DNA of 64,000 bases from Mactromeris polynyma (GCA_032209605.1 JASFXZ010000003.1:37598762-37662761); one strand, 5' to 3'. Positions 39,817 to 53,940 are shown, numbered from the stretch's first letter. The notes: generated by a model from the letters alone, not told the origin. Program-made: numbers and translations.

Positions 39817-39903
39817 ATAGCTCAATTGGTAGCCCTTCTGACTAGTAACTTCGACCAATAGATAGGGTGTGAGTTCGAGACACATTCCTGCCTCCCCTTT
39901 TTT
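39817..39903 (+). mobile_element. tRNA-like SINE fragment upstream of paralog B
   Basis: Duplicate of 27119-27205, here with TAGCTCAATTGGTAGC, closer to the A-box consensus. Unit C lacks it because its region was replaced. Confidence 0.55.
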
Positions 39904-41230
39904 ATGGACAATATGCATTTTATCCCTTACTCAGTGCTCGTCAATTACTTGTTGTTTGTCGGGTCTGTCTGTTTTTGTTTTTTGTTTTTTTTTGTTATCG
40001 TCTAATTGATTTGTCGTTAATCAAACGTATCTAATGATGGCTATTGCGTCGTCGCTAAAATGTTCATTTGAACCCCTTACGTTTTTCGAAGTAGCCATAT
40101 CAACTTTGTTCCATATTCTGTGAGTAATCTTCCGCACCGGAAAAGTGTACATTTTATAACACATAGTATGATTATCATCTAATATTTAACTACATTGTAA
40201 TGTACAAATATAAACTCCTTGCAGGGATTAAGATTATATAACGACATCACTTTTATTGCTATGAAGTGAAACCATTATTTATGACATTTTCGTAAAATGT
40301 TATATATTACGGCTTAAGTAGAATGTCACATATCAGTGGATAGTATGTAACTGTAAGAACGCTGGTCAATATAAGTCCGTCTATACATGTGTATTCAACA
40401 ACGAAACCGCATGAATGCTAGTCACAAGACGTGATATTGTTACTGATGATGATACATCCGTGGTTATTTGTTCCCCATTTCTGTGGTGCAAGTTGGGAAA
40501 TCCCAGAGGCGCTGCTAGAGTCAATTGACTTACGTAAGCAACAAAAATGCATGGGGTTAGCAACTAGTGCCATTCTAATATTTCCCATTATAATGACAAA
40601 GTTCAGTTGCCGATATAATTATAAGCATGTATAAACATTAAATTAAGCCGATTTTATAATCTTGTGAATACCTAGTCACCCGACGTGTTGATGAAAGATG
40701 GGTGACATCACGTCTTAAGAACGATTAGATCATGGCAAACGGCAGTCTGAAACCCAGATTGATATGTTCAATACAATGATGTATTTCATATGCTGCTGTA
40801 GGAAGGATGCATATTCGGTACATATAGACGCATTCTGATGGCAGTCAAAATATCAAAGAAAAGGGTTATGCAAATTATCAATTCGTTTGATTATTTTGTT
40901 CGTGATAAATGCGAAGATTACCCGGATGAGGGCGATTTCACCAATCAAGTTCATCTCACGAAGCGGCAAGGGAATCGTTATTTATGACCTCTTACACTCA
41001 GGTAAGTATCTGTTGTACAAGTTAATAACTTCATTGTACAGGTAATACATTTTACGCTTTGTTTGCTTAAGTTATTTCGTATTAAAACAAATAAAAATAC
41101 TTCAATAATAAATGATTTTAGGATCATATCGAAAACGTGCTCATTACATTATTGTTTGTTCCCAATCCCTTTGTACAAAACAATTGCAATAAAATATTAT
41201 TAACAAAAAAACATTGCGTAGATGTTGACC

Positions 41231-41310
41231 TAGCTTCCTATATTTGACTAGTCAAATTTTACATTTCCATAAGTCCGGGAAAAGTGTCTTAAAAAAATTC
41301 TGAAGCCCTG
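41231..41310. mobile_element. 3' part of the hAT-like MITE at the B/C junction
   Basis: The same truncated piece as at 28733, with the same GATGTTGAC junction, so both junctions arose from one breakpoint. Confidence 0.75.
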
Positions 41311-42218
41311 ATATAACGTATAAACAAGTCTGTACTTTTTTAATATTTTTTACTTCTGTTTTCACATATAAAATACAGTATAAAAATAATCTATGTCGAC
41401 ATTCAATAACATATTGAATATGTAAATTCAACATACAATACAGACAGAGTTCATAACAAGAACTATCGCGCAACCATACATTCGTCATTTTGATTGTAGT
41501 CTAAAACAAACGCTTATACCTAAATAGTTAAAGCATGTTATGGACAATATAGAATCAATTGCTGCACATATACAAGAGTAAAAGTAAAAATGCCGTCATC
41601 TAAATACAATCAAAATAATGTCTTCACAATAACAGGAAATATTCCTGGATAAAACGCAATTTCCTGATGAATGTTTGAAGAAATCTTCTCGAAATAAACA
41701 TTCTCATAGAAAGTTTTTTGTAGCACAAAATATTCGGTTTGTTTACATCTAAATTTGTGTGTTTATGCATTACGCACCATTTAGCAAATCTTAAAATATA
41801 TTGTCCGTGCAAAGACGAATACACTGTTTTTATTTCTGTCGTCTTATGTGTTTACTAATGTCAATTTAATTCATCCATTGATATTCATTTGATGAATGGT
41901 TTTTTAAAAACGTTGTTTTCTATTCCATGTTCAATGTTCATGTTCATTCAACATTGACATCGAAAATACACGTTTATTCACTTAAACAATGTTTAATTAA
42001 ATAACCGAGTACAATTTATATCAAACTTTTTTTCTGCGGGATTTAATTTGGGTTGCTGGTATATTCTGTTATAGTAAGTGGCATGTCCAGCATAGCTTCA
42101 TGACTGGTGGTTTCCCAGTTCTACTCAATATCAACATCACCCTTCAAAACTAAACCCGGCTATCCCGAAAAACATTTCCACACATTACTAGTTCACATAT
42201 ATGTAACTGGAGATACCA

Positions 42219-45200
42219 TTATTTGATCAAGCGGGCTTGCTTTAAGTATCGGTATTGTTCTGGAATCTCCATCAGTGCATTTAATGCAAATGCTGCCTCG
42301 GGGTTTTCAGCATCCTCCATGACTTCGAAAAAGTTTACAAACTGAAAGTTATCAAATTTTCTCTCTGTCAGTCCATCATCAAATGTCTTCATAGATCCCC
42401 ATGGTCCATCTCCCACTCCCACAACAATTATGGATAATGGATAATTTGATGCTTCTACTAATGCTGCCTTCGTTGGTTTTTCAGATGATACTTGACCATC
42501 AGCAACAATCACAAGGATGTGGTACTGAAACAAGAATGATAGGATTTTTAAAGTAAGATGTTTGTTTGTTTACAAATAAGGTTTTCTATTATTATTTCCT
42601 GCAATGACTAAAGACGTCGCGTCAGATGTTGGCGTCAACTTGAAAAATCGACAGTCCATAAATATAAAACTTTAAATAAATTCAATAAGTTAGAGAAGAA
42701 AAATGATTCTTATATTATTGAATGCAGAAAATACCCGGCATTATCATAGCTAACATTTTATTGAACAAAGTGTGTCGTATTGGTATAAAAAATGCGAATA
42801 ATATAGAGGGGTGTCATTTTATTTCACTGGTAAGATGTAGCATAAAAAGTGTGTCTGCAGCATTCAAAAGCGCATAATTCTCGTCTGCTTCAATTAAAAG
42901 CTATCCATTTAGTGATTCCCGTCAGCGTTGTGGTCCGACTTCGATGTCATATTTAAAAGTATTGCACTTGTTTACAATCCATCGTGATCGGTATATAAAG
43001 ACGTATATCGGTAATAAGATTCATTTTATAACTTTATAAGATGCATTTGATATCCACTCTAGTTTTACCGACTATCATAAATAATCTAAAGCATATCATA
43101 TATTGTAGCTAGTTCTAATATTACTGAATACTTCAAAGATACTTAAAAATCGACTCGATATAATAGGTAGGAAATTGAAATCTGTAAAACGCAATACATT
43201 GTGACAAACAGAAATCAAGTTCACCTACTTCTTTCGTTTTTTCTACTATTTCTATCGCTTTATAAATCAAAGGGGCGAAATTTGTTGGTCCTCCCAGTTT
43301 TATAGTTGGCGTTACCTCGTTATACACATCAAGGACGTCACTGAATCCTTCACATGGAACCTGTAGAATTATAAACTCATGAAATTAGAAAGGATAGTGT
43401 TGGTATCAGAAACAAGTGTTTATATACCGGTACGTCCTGCTGTAACATTCGGGTAGATTCAAGTAACGTTTTGTATTGATTCAAAGTTAAGATCATTTAT
43501 TTTGAACAACTAGTAAAGAAATATCAATGTTTAATATTATTGAATAAACAAATAGATTCCAGTTTATATAAATAATCTCACCAATGCGTACTTTACAAAC
43601 ATTAAATGCAAATTCAAATATATTATTCGGGGACGTAGCTTAGCTGAAATTGATATGTAGGTCTATTTGTAAGGGGGTACGGGGCATGGTCTCCAGGAAA
43701 CAAATGTAGCTAGATCGTCATAGATGCGTTTTGGTGTACATTTCGTTCTGGTAAATATGCTTAAAATAACATCAAAACATACATAAAAAGGCCGCGGACT
43801 ACACGGCCTGTAGGAATTTACGCCCCTGTAGTATTACATTAAAATAGTAACTTACGCCGGGTTTCAATTCGAAGACACTTTTATCTTTTGTTTTGTAATC
43901 ACCAAACCCATACACAGGAATTATACCATCTTCATCTAACGGCTCTAGAGTTTCTCCGAGAATGCATATAACCTGGAAGAAAAACAGTTATTTAATCATA
44001 CTGTCAATGAATCAAAATTCCTATCGGTAATTAAGTCAAACATATTACTAGAAGTCTTCAATAACAGCCACCGTGTAAATATTTGAATATAATATTTCTG
44101 AAGTTTGCATGGAAAGGTAGACATTCCTGATAAGGAATTTTGTACAATGTATTTGTTTTTCATCTAACATCAACAGTCATCCGAATCGACTTGAAAATGT
44201 GAAGACAATTTGGCAAGGACAAGTAAACTGTAGTGTCTACATTATTACTCAGTGTGATGGACACACTGTGAACAGATATATCGTGTTTTCTGGGAATTTA
44301 GTGATTCTTGTGTCCGATAAAATGATACTGTTGTAAAATGGAATTTGGTCATGTCCTAACGGATGGCGGCCAAATCTTTGAACTAAAATATATGTCTTAA
44401 CACAATAGATAGCTTTTCATACAATTATCCTTTTGACAAGTTGTCAAACTATAATATTTTTGTTGGCATCATATTATGAACATATAGATCTATATCACAT
44501 ACAGCTCTTTACTTATTACATTTGCAATTTTAATGTGTATAATAATTAAAAGTTTATTTTATATTCTAAGCAGTAAATAGCGACAAAGGTCCAGTTAACA
44601 ACCCTCGACTGAACATCATATCAGACCATTGACTAGAGTTAAGATTTCTGTTAAGAATTATTTGCTGCTTTTACAATAATTGCAAACATTTCTCCGTTAA
44701 CTGAGACAATGTACGACAAATGTACATGTATAACGTGTACGAATAGATCGATTCTTGACCCAGTAAGTTGGATCCAACATCATTTCCGTCACAACATAGA
44801 TGTCTGTTTAATTTCGTTTTAATGGCGAGAGTAGACGTACCTTCTGGTAGGGATTAATGGAATGATCGGATACAGCATGCAAGTTTCTTCCTTCAAATGT
44901 CTTCTGTCCTTGACTTTTATTACTCATTGTGTAGTCAATACCTGAAATAAAACAAACATTTAAGATGCATTGTCGTTTTATAATCTCTTCAAAGTGATCA
45001 TATCTATATGGTATTTATAAGTCACTCATATCATCGCTTTGCTTATTTATAAGTCACTCGTATCATCGCTTTGCTTATTTATAAGTCACTCGTATCATCG
45101 CTTTGCTTATTTATAAGTCACTCGAATCATCGCTTTGCTTATTTATAAGTCACTCATATCATCGCTTTGCTTATTTATAAGTCACTCGTATCATCGCTTT

Positions 45201-48200
45201 GCTTATTTATAAGTCACTCGTGTCATCGCTTTGCTTATTTATAAGTCACTCGTATCATCGCTTTGCTTATTTAAAAGTCACACGTATCATCGCTTTGCTT
45301 ATTTAAAAGTCACTCGTATCATCGTTTTGCTTATTTATAAGTCACTCGTATCATCGCTTTGCTTTTTTAAAAGTCACTCGTATCATCGCTTTGCTTATTT
45401 ATAAGTCACACGTATCATCGCTTTGATTATTGAATGTTCTCATGGCGCTTGTACAAATGTAATCGTAGACACGTTTGACGTAAAGTGGACACTACTTCCT
45501 AAAATGACGAACTGTATGACCACAATTACTGTCCTCTCGTCAATGTATCGTGTACTTGTTTTTTACTGGATATAGAAGTGTCTCGAGTATTTTTCTCCTG
45601 TCATTGACAATTCTGTCATGACCAGTCGTCTTAAACAGAAACAGGTTCCACTTCGGAGAGAAGGAATTCAGATGTCATAGATACGCGTTCTTAGTTTTAA
45701 TAATTCGTTAAAGTAAATGTCATCGGAAGGGAAAACCACATCTTATCATGCTAAATTTGCAAGATATTAACAAAATATTCTTATTAAATGTTTTTATTAC
45801 ATATGAGTTAAATTTAGATTGTGTCATTTGCCGCCGGGAATGTTATTGTCATGTAAAACTATCACATACAAAATGAGATGGCGATACTTCATGGCGAACA
45901 TAAGCCTAGCAAAACACGGAACCACTTTCAACGACGCATACTTATCACTAAATGTCAGTTCGAATAAAATAAGGCACCTTTTACTTCCTGTTTATGACAA
46001 AGGCTGTATCGTATATTGATACGTGTTGTACTGAATGTTGATTGTAGCAATATATATATATGTACAGTACAGTTAAGTCAGACGCCTTATAAGATGCTAT
46101 GTTCGAATGACAACGTAATAATAATGCGTCGTAATTGTTATTTAGCATGACATTGTATAATCTGTCTTGGTGGACAAACATCTGATGACAGCAGAATGTA
46201 AAGGCAAGTGTATAAGTTTATGCAAACATATGCAACATATGCCTTCCCCTGGTGCTGTATACGATTAGGGAATGTCATTCCTCAAACATAATTAAGTAAA
46301 TGTATACCCGAGGCGGTTTAAACATGAACCTAGGCAGTTGACCAAATATGACAAAGCAGCTCTCATAATGATTTTCAAAATAGTTATTGGCTTTTGATGT
46401 GACATTTGCAGACACAAGAAGTGCAGTTCGTCATAAAACTTATAGAGTCATAAACTTATTTATTCATGCAAATATCTCATATGGTAGAGGCACTAACATC
46501 TTTCTGCACACGTGACATTTCTTAGCGTATTTTAATGTTCCTTTGTTACCATTTCTACTGGAATTCTATTAATCGCCACATCGTCAAAATACTTTCGTGA
46601 GACTTAAGTACAGAATGTAATGGTGCTTATAATCACAACATATCAATAGATATTTGTCGTAATACTGAATCATGTTAGGGCCATCGCAATCTCGCCCTCG
46701 TCTTTTTAATTGACCAAGAAAAAATTAGAGATTCGTTCGTTTCGTTACTTTCTTGCATCTGTTTTTCCTTTCCAATTAGTAGTACTTTGTATACAATAAG
46801 ATGATGTGCGAGATCGCGATGGCCCAAACAGGATTCCATATTTATATAGTATAACTGTTTTGACTGACTCAGCTATATGTATCACAATAGTAATTATTTT
46901 GAATAGAACTGTTTCAGTAAGATCATGGACATATGACATCCATGAAACATCACAGCTGACAAGAAACGCTCTTCAAAGACGGCAGATCTTCTCAGATCAG
47001 TAAAATTATTCCCTATATGTGCATATTTTATCACAATACATGGTCATCTTTGTCCTAAAGGGTCACATAGTTGTAATAATCGTACAGTAATGACGTACAG
47101 CCATGGGTTATAATAACCGAATGGAAACTGTGTGAGAGATATATGGTTCAAGTTAAATGGATGACAGACAAACACGATTACATCGACTTCACATTCACGT
47201 CAACATATACATTTCGAATTGTATGCGCCCTGCATTGTCTAGTACAGTGAAAGTATTGATAGACATATAAAACGCCGTAAACATCAAAGTCAATAAGGAA
47301 GACCATATTCTGATGACCGATAATATCAGAATTTATATCCCTGGTATAGATGTGAACAATTTATACGTTCACAAAATACATTGATTTTATATGTGGAAAT
47401 TACATAGAGACGTCGATACGAGATATTGCACGACACAAACAGTACATGATTGATCACATGGATATAAAATGAACATTCTTTTAATTAAACTTTAGAAATA
47501 CACTAATCTACTTAACAATATCTGACTCTTACTCGAATATACAGTAAGTTCAATGAACTACCTACATTGACATTCGGATAAGGAACGCGTACAGTAAAAC
47601 CTCACTTAAGGACCACCCCGATAATAAGACCACCTCAAAATTAAGAACATAATTTTCAAGTCCATTTTTACTGTTCTGATATTTATCCGCCCTCAATATT
47701 AAGACCACCTCGATAATAAGACCAATTTTGAAGAGTCCCAAAGGTGGTCTTATTATGAAGGTTTTACTGTATATGGATCGGTGAACCTCCTGAGTGTAAT
47801 ATACGACGTCCATGTACCTAATGTATGTATCTATATATATATGAAGGAGAATGTCGATATAAGATAACCCAGATAACACTGCAAGTTTGATCACATAAAC
47901 TTTTATGAAATTAAACATTCTTCCGTTGTCGACTTTTTATAAACTTGTTTACATTACTATATCTGCCCTGCGTTCAGTAAATGTTTAAGGTCATGGTACA
48001 GTATATATAAAGTTGTGCGAAATGGAACATAATATTTACGGGTCATTGGAGACTAGGAAAAAATTAACATACATGTATATATGCAGTAACAGTTTTCAAC
48101 GTGAGTTTCTATAAATATCTATAGCGTAACCAAATTTATACAAAATCATCTGCGCAATATCCAAAAATCCGACACAAAGTTTAACATACCGAAAATCAGG

Positions 48201-48415
48201 TTGCATGTTTCAAGACCTTGTTTCATTATAGCATCTCGAACTTCTTCCAATGTTGAAAAGTCATCCAATATAACATTGTCATGTGTTTCCTCGGGAGACG
48301 CCATCCCTGTGGACACTAGCACAGAACCGTCACTTCTTCTTCCGTCAACACAGTCAACACTGAAGTCTTCCGAATCACTCATCTTATCATTCGTCCTTTC
48401 GCGTCGATATGCCAT
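42219..48415 (-). CDS. Copine/RGLG-type vWA domain protein, paralog C (5 exons)
   Basis: Exons are 48190-48415, 44841-44941, 43856-43972, 43229-43360 and 42219-42524, matching A and B in size and phase and giving 293 residues with an intact MIDAS. Distinctive changes include HAVSD instead of HAISD in exon 2, KSVF for KSIF in exon 3, EIVEKTKE for EIVKETNE in exon 4, and Arg for Gly near the C-terminus (KQARLIK). The DNA beyond exon 1 diverges abruptly from A and B at 48597, so this copy may have a different distal promoter. A candidate AATAAA lies at 41829-41834 on the minus strand. Confidence 0.87.
45008..45431. repeat. 32-bp minisatellite in intron 1 of paralog C
   Basis: About 13 copies of the same unit. 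Most are the TTTATAAG form, with a run of TTTAAAAG forms only near the right end, unlike the interspersed pattern in A and B. Confidence 0.93.
46665..46838. mobile_element. Same MITE in unit C
   Basis: An intact 174-bp copy with a few end mutations (TGAATCATGTTAGGGCCAT at the left). The empty site for the inner transposon is visible as AGTAGTACTTTG. Confidence 0.8.
47592..47769. mobile_element. Pogo/Tigger-like MITE, unit C copy, 178 bp
   Basis: Both ends are intact (CAGTAAAACCTCACTTAAGG at the left; AAGGTTTTACTG at the right) with flanking TA. This is the fullest of the three paralogous copies. Confidence 0.8.
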
Positions 48416-49436
48416 ACACTATCTTTTAACTTTTTTACCGTATAATGCGGAAGTTCGTTTAAGTTTGCAAGATGTTCACGCTTCAGGGATACCTTATTTA
48501 ATGAGTAAAGCATTTAAACACGTCCACACACCGGTGGGGTAAACAAAACAGCTCGTGCGATTAGTACACACGATTTCGAAATTTGATATTTTAAAGGTGG
48601 GTCAGATGTTTACAAAATACCAAATACCACGAAATATAGATACCAGCATTACTAAAGCGCTATCACATGTTGATAATTTGTTTTATATTTTGCAAAGATA
48701 ACAGTTAATTGGTGTTTATAGGGGGAAAAAGGAATCTGTCTGAGCGCACGATATAGCTGTACCTGGTGGAAGAGTTTATCTAAATATAGTATAATACACA
48801 TTTGTATGTAATCCGATCAGTGACATTAGAAATGTTGCCGCTCCAGTGCGTTCCAATTAATTTTACCACAATATTTTATTCACAAAACCTAACAGGATAG
48901 CTTATACACCTAACTGGGAAATACCCTATCGGAAGTTGTTTCACTCATGCACTTTTGCGGTATTTTCGAAATAATCACCGAGCCTTTATTACGTAATCCG
49001 CCGTCAAACACGACATACTGTTGTGTTTTTATTTACGTTAGATGAGTCGCAAATGCGGTTGTGAATATTTTAGATCAGAGCAAACATAATGGTATAGCGC
49101 AAAAACAATACGGTCGAGGTATCAGCATCATATAGTTCTTTAGTAACATCGAAAACTAAAACAATGCGGTCAATTGAGGCAGCAAATGGCGCTTTAAATT
49201 TAATTTTATGTTGTGAGAGGGTGCCGGACTTTCCGTCCCATCAACATCGTTTTAAGTGTTCCGTATCTATAGGTAGCAGAGGTAGGATGGCCGCACTGTG
49301 ATACCACACCTTAGACACAGTCATGGTATGATACCACAACCAGTCACATTAACCTGACTTCGGTCTAAACAGTCTAAGCACTACCCTTATAAAACTGAGC
49401 ATAGGTGCGGGAACTACTTATACTATTTAACGACAT

Positions 49437-49520
49437 TGGTATGTGGCGACAGTGGCTCGAACTCGCGGTCTTCTGTAGCGCCATACATAGTTCGTACCGC
49501 ATTAAGTTCGTGACGTGGAG
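49437..49520 (-). mobile_element. tRNA-like SINE fragment, unit C insertion
   Basis: The minus strand contains GGCGCTACAGAAGACCGCG and GAGTTCGAGCCACTGTCGCC, the latter a good B-box. The A-box is weak. Confidence 0.4.
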
Positions 49521-49854
49521 AACTATATAAGGCGAAAAGGCATGGTTATGCCGCATAAAGCCATATTATGTCTTGTCCTATTAAAAGACCTCTGGTCTAA
49601 TATAAAGTAAACTTGTGTTTCCTCAAACTGTCTTATACACATTTAAAAAGAATATAACTTTGTTACACCTGACATATTATCCCCACATCAGACAGTTGAA
49701 AACATAATCTCCTGGGCCAGTTCGGGGTAATAAAAAACAGAAAAATATGCTAAAATAAAATGAATAGTTTAGTTTAGTGGTGCTTGATTAAAACCCTATC
49801 AACAGCTTCGAGCAGTTAAAAGCGTATAATCATTAACATAGTATTTGATCAAAT

Positions 49855-49925
49855 CGCTACAGCCGTAGTTCAAACCCGCGACCTTCGGACTGTGCGATAC
49901 TGACTGCGCTAGATGGGGATTCATG
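49855..49925 (-). mobile_element. tRNA-like SINE head, unit C insertion
   Basis: The minus strand has TAGCGCAGTCAG (A-box) and CGGGTTTGAACTAC (B-box) about 30 bases apart. The acceptor stem does not close, so it is a SINE or tRNA pseudogene. Confidence 0.5.
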
Positions 49926-50009
49926 GTAAACTGAGTCCTTACTAAATGTACTTTGTAGTAACGCACTTTGGTGTCAACCCAATCTATGGTATTGAACACC
50001 TAACATCAT

Positions 50010-50095
50010 TATTAGTATTAGTATTATTGTTATAGTTACCTTTATTGTTATTATTTTTTATTGTTATCATTATTGTTATCATTATTATTATCATT
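50010..50095. repeat. ATT/GTT-rich microsatellite
   Basis: An impure run of TATT, TGTT and CATT trinucleotide-like repeats (ATTATTGTTATCATTATTG pattern) inside the sequence specific to unit C. Confidence 0.75.
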
Positions 50096-51781
50096 GCAAC
50101 AGATAACACCAATGTGCGTTAATACTTTACATGCTTTTGTCGCAAGTAAAGCAAAACAAATGTGTTTAAAAATGTGTAGAAACTTATTATTTCTTGAGGT
50201 TCAGTGAAAATCCACAAAACGATTTTTCATGTAGAAGGCGAAGCGCTGACAAACATCTATATGCCCACTATAATGTATTTGTACATAAAAGGTTCATAAG
50301 AAAAGGCTCATAAGAAAACCATTTGGCCGATAGTGGTTAAGAAATATTGGTTATGATACATAAGTCAGTTTATCTCCTTTTCCGATTTAATATTTTTGAT
50401 AGTGTTAACTTAATTTAATATTCAAATATTCGTTTCAGAAAAATATCTTAAAGAGAAGTGAGCTAAATGCGGCGTCGAGGCACATGTGCGCCGCATAAAG
50501 CAAACGTGAACTATATGCGGCACGGACTATGTACAATCTTCCGCACCGGAAGCTGTACTAATGAGACACCGCGCCGGCCTCATTTCAGGTTTTTAAAAAC
50601 AGATACAACTGTTTAAATCGTAATTAGAAAAGTGTACATTTTATAACACATAGTATGATTATCATCTAATCTTCTTTAACTACATGCATGTATATCAATT
50701 GTAATGTACAAATATGAATGTACCAAAATATAAACTCCTTGTAGGGATTAAGATTATATAACGGCATCATTTTTATTGCTATGAAGTGAAACCATTATTT
50801 ATGACATTATCTTAAGGTCTTTCGTACATGTTGTTATTGGACTGAAATACTTGAAATACAATTCAACATGAAAATAAGAAATGTTAACAAAGCGTAGTTG
50901 ACGATCAATGCATGTTATATATTACGGCTTAAGTAGAATGTCACATATCAGTGGATAGTATGTAACTGTAAGAACGCTGGTCAATATAAGTCCGTCTATA
51001 CATGTGTATTCAACAACGAAACCGCATGAATGCTAGTCACAAGACGTAATATTGTTACTGATGATGATACATCCGTGGTTATTTGTTCCCCATTTCTGTG
51101 GTGCAAGTTGGGAAATACCAGAGGCGCTGCTAGAGTCAATTGACTTACGTAAGCAACAAAAATGCAGGGCGTTAACAACCAGTGCCATTCTAATATTTCC
51201 CATTATAATGACAAGGTTCAGTTGCCGATATTAGTATAAGCATGTATAAACATTATATCAAGCCGATTTTATAATCTTGTGAATACCTAGTCACCCGACG
51301 TGTTGATGAAAGATGGGTGACATCACGTCTTAAGAACGATTAGATCATGGCAAACGGCAGGCTGAAACCCAGATTGATATGTTCAATACAATGATGTGTT
51401 TCATATGCTGCTGAAGGAAGGATGCATGTTCGGTATATATAGACGCATTCTGATGGCAGTCAAAATATCAAAGCAAATGGTTATGCAAACTATCAATTCG
51501 TTTGATTATTATGTTCGTGATAAATGCGAAGATTACCCGGATGATGGTGATTTCACCAATCAATTTCATCTCACAAAGCGGCATTGTACAGGTAATACAT
51601 TTACGATATAATTGCTTTTAAGTTACCTCGTATTAAAACAAATCAAAATACTTCAATAATAAATGATTTTATGATCATATTGAAAACTGTGTACATTACA
51701 TTATTGTTTGTTCCCAATCCCTTTGTACAAAGTAATTGCAAGAAAATATTACTTAACAAAAAAAACATTACGTAGATGTTG

Positions 51782-53822
51782 GCGCTTTCATTGTTTTTAT
51801 TATGTTCTAATGATGTATAAAGCGACACTATATAAAGCTATACTAGGTATTGTATCTGGGTTGTTGACTGATAGGACAGTGAACATCACAATGTACTTTG
51901 ATAGAAAATCAATTGAATTGACAGATAAGGAAATCCTTTGGGGAATATATTAACAATGTACTTAGGTTATTATCACTGTCTCTATAAAATATATCAAATT
52001 GTGCTTTTGGCTGTCTATAAATTTTAACGACACTGTCTGCTCTAGGTTTTAATTATTGAATAAAACTGGAGGATAATGCGGTCAATAGTTACTATATAGC
52101 AGCAGTAAGTTATCGTCCTCTGATGTATCAAGCAAGAATAAAATTGTAATAAGGTGAAAAACATTGTGTGTCGTACGTTTATAATTTTAACCGAGTGTTT
52201 CTCTGGTGTACATATTAATGGATGTCGAACTGGGCTAAGTTAAAGATTCGGGACTTAATGTTTTAAAACTGCAGTTAACGGTACTCTAGGGGTTTGGGGT
52301 CATCAGAAAATACAACAGTGTAGTAATATTTTTAACATTCTTTAATACAAGTTTGTCGTTTTTGGACGGTACCGCTCATTTCACTTGTTTTACAATTTTA
52401 AGGTTCTACCATTATTACTAACCATTTTTCTTTATTTCGGTTTGAAAATCTAGCATGTCTAGAACAAGTCTGATTGAAGATCTCTTGGAAAAAATGTTTA
52501 CTATTTTTCAATAATTTTTTATTGTTTTTCGCATTTCTGTCTTATGTTTTAGTTTTTATTTCATATTCCATGCATACCACCTTACCTATTTACACATACT
52601 TTGATATTATAAAACTGTTTAGTTACAAATCGGAAACTTGTATGCTACGAGTTGCCAGCTTGGCTACAGAGACGAGTGGTACCGTCCCACAGCACTTTTT
52701 TGCTTTGATTATTTATCGCTTTAACCGACTGACAGAGGTGTACGCAACTAACGTACACCCTCTAAATCTAATCATAGACCTAGTCCCCAGACTTGTTCAG
52801 TGTTGTGGTCCCATGGGACCTTAAACACATGATGAAAGATGCAACAGTGCTTGCATATATTCGTAGTCGCTTAACTTTTGAAGCACAATGCCCGCACAAA
52901 AGCCCAGTTGTTTCCCTTTATATGTATGATAAAACGTATTTATCTGTTGATAGGTTTTCTGTTTACGTAAAATAAAGAAGTATTGAAAGTTTTCCTTCCC
53001 AGATCAGACTTTAAACTCGACTAGAGAGCATCATTCATTTATAAGGTTGAAAATAAAACATCTCCAACAGGAAGGTGATACACCTTCTAACTACCCAACC
53101 TAAGTGCTTGCCAACAATTCTGTGGAAGACACTAGATAATAATTAATGCATACTCATATCTATTCTAACCACACATTGCAAATAAATTGGTAAGGAGGTA
53201 ATAATCGAATTATGGTGAAGATGTTTATTTTATTCATGATCACATCTTAAAGTTAAATTTGATGTAACCAATAAACAATAAACGAGATGTAGATTGGTTT
53301 GTTTGCATTGAGTGAAATATGATAGGAAACGAATACGGGATTATAAAGATTGTCCTTCAGAACTTCAGACGATTGTTGTTCTCTGTTTGGAAATGACGAC
53401 TTGAAAAATTGCAAATCGCATTCGTTTCTATGGCAACCAATTATCTTGAAAGCAACAGAACGTGAAATTAAACCCAAGCAGGGATTTTAAGCGATCATAT
53501 TTCCAATAAGAAGAAGAATAAGATTTATTATTTAGTAGAAAATTATTTGACAGAAACCAAAATGACAAAATTGAGGATTGATCAGCCTTTCAAATATCAA
53601 AGAACGGTTTTTTTCGTCGACTGGTTTAATGTTGGGTCGCTGCAATGTTAGGGTCAAGGTAACCATTAGTGCGCAATAGAGAGGCCGTAAGTTTGTGTAC
53701 AGAATTAGCGGAAGCAGGTGACTTCGAATGAGTATGTCATGGTTTGGTTAGTTCAATGCTTTAGTTTACTATGACAAGAAACACAATTGTGTGAGCAGTT
53801 CAATCCTTTGTAATAACCACAG
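51782..53822. other. Unique DNA right of the triplication
   Basis: The longest frame (52474-52824, plus strand, hydrophobic start) lacks a recognisable domain or splice context. No repeats stand out. Confidence 0.5.
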
Positions 53823-53940
53823 GAGATTGTCACGAGTTATTTCCCTTTATCGTATCTGGAGTTATCTCCCTTTATGCCTTATATTGTATCTGTATATAAT
53901 CGTATAAGAGAGATAACTCTAGATGGGGGAAAAGCGAAAG
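53823..53940. mobile_element. Second, rearranged copy of the palindromic MITE
   Basis: It starts GGAGATTGTCACGAGTTATT and contains GAGTTATCTCCCTTTATG paired with AGAGAGATAACTC. The right arm has lost the GTGACAATCTCC end. Confidence 0.6.

Larger units (their letters stand above)
28734..41229. repeat. Segmental tandem duplication unit B
   Basis: This unit has the same content as A, but is enlarged by a DNA transposon (34184-36048) and a LINE (37131-39154) and shortened by small deletions around 36617, 36900 and 40140. Its left junction is the fusion GTAGATGTTGAC/CTAGCTTCC, repeated at the B/C boundary. Confidence 0.9.
48597..50533. other. Unit C-specific replacement segment
   Basis: Homology to A and B stops at TTTGATATTTTAAAG and resumes at ATCTTCCGCACCGGAAGCTG. 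The block holds two tRNA-like heads, a trinucleotide-rich microsatellite and repeated CCGCATAAAG/ATGCGGC words that suggest further transposon debris. No coding frame is convincing. Confidence 0.7.
41230..51781. repeat. Segmental tandem duplication unit C
   Basis: This unit contains paralog C. It leaves homology at GTAGATGTTGG, where unique right-flank DNA begins. It lacks the dispersed repeat seen at 25970 and 36757, and about 430 bp of the unit upstream of exon 1 are replaced by foreign sequence (48597-50533). Confidence 0.88.

Noticed and set aside
52474..52824. 116-codon plus-strand frame with a hydrophobic start
   Set aside because: No family pattern, no splice context and AT-driven composition. 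It could be chance.
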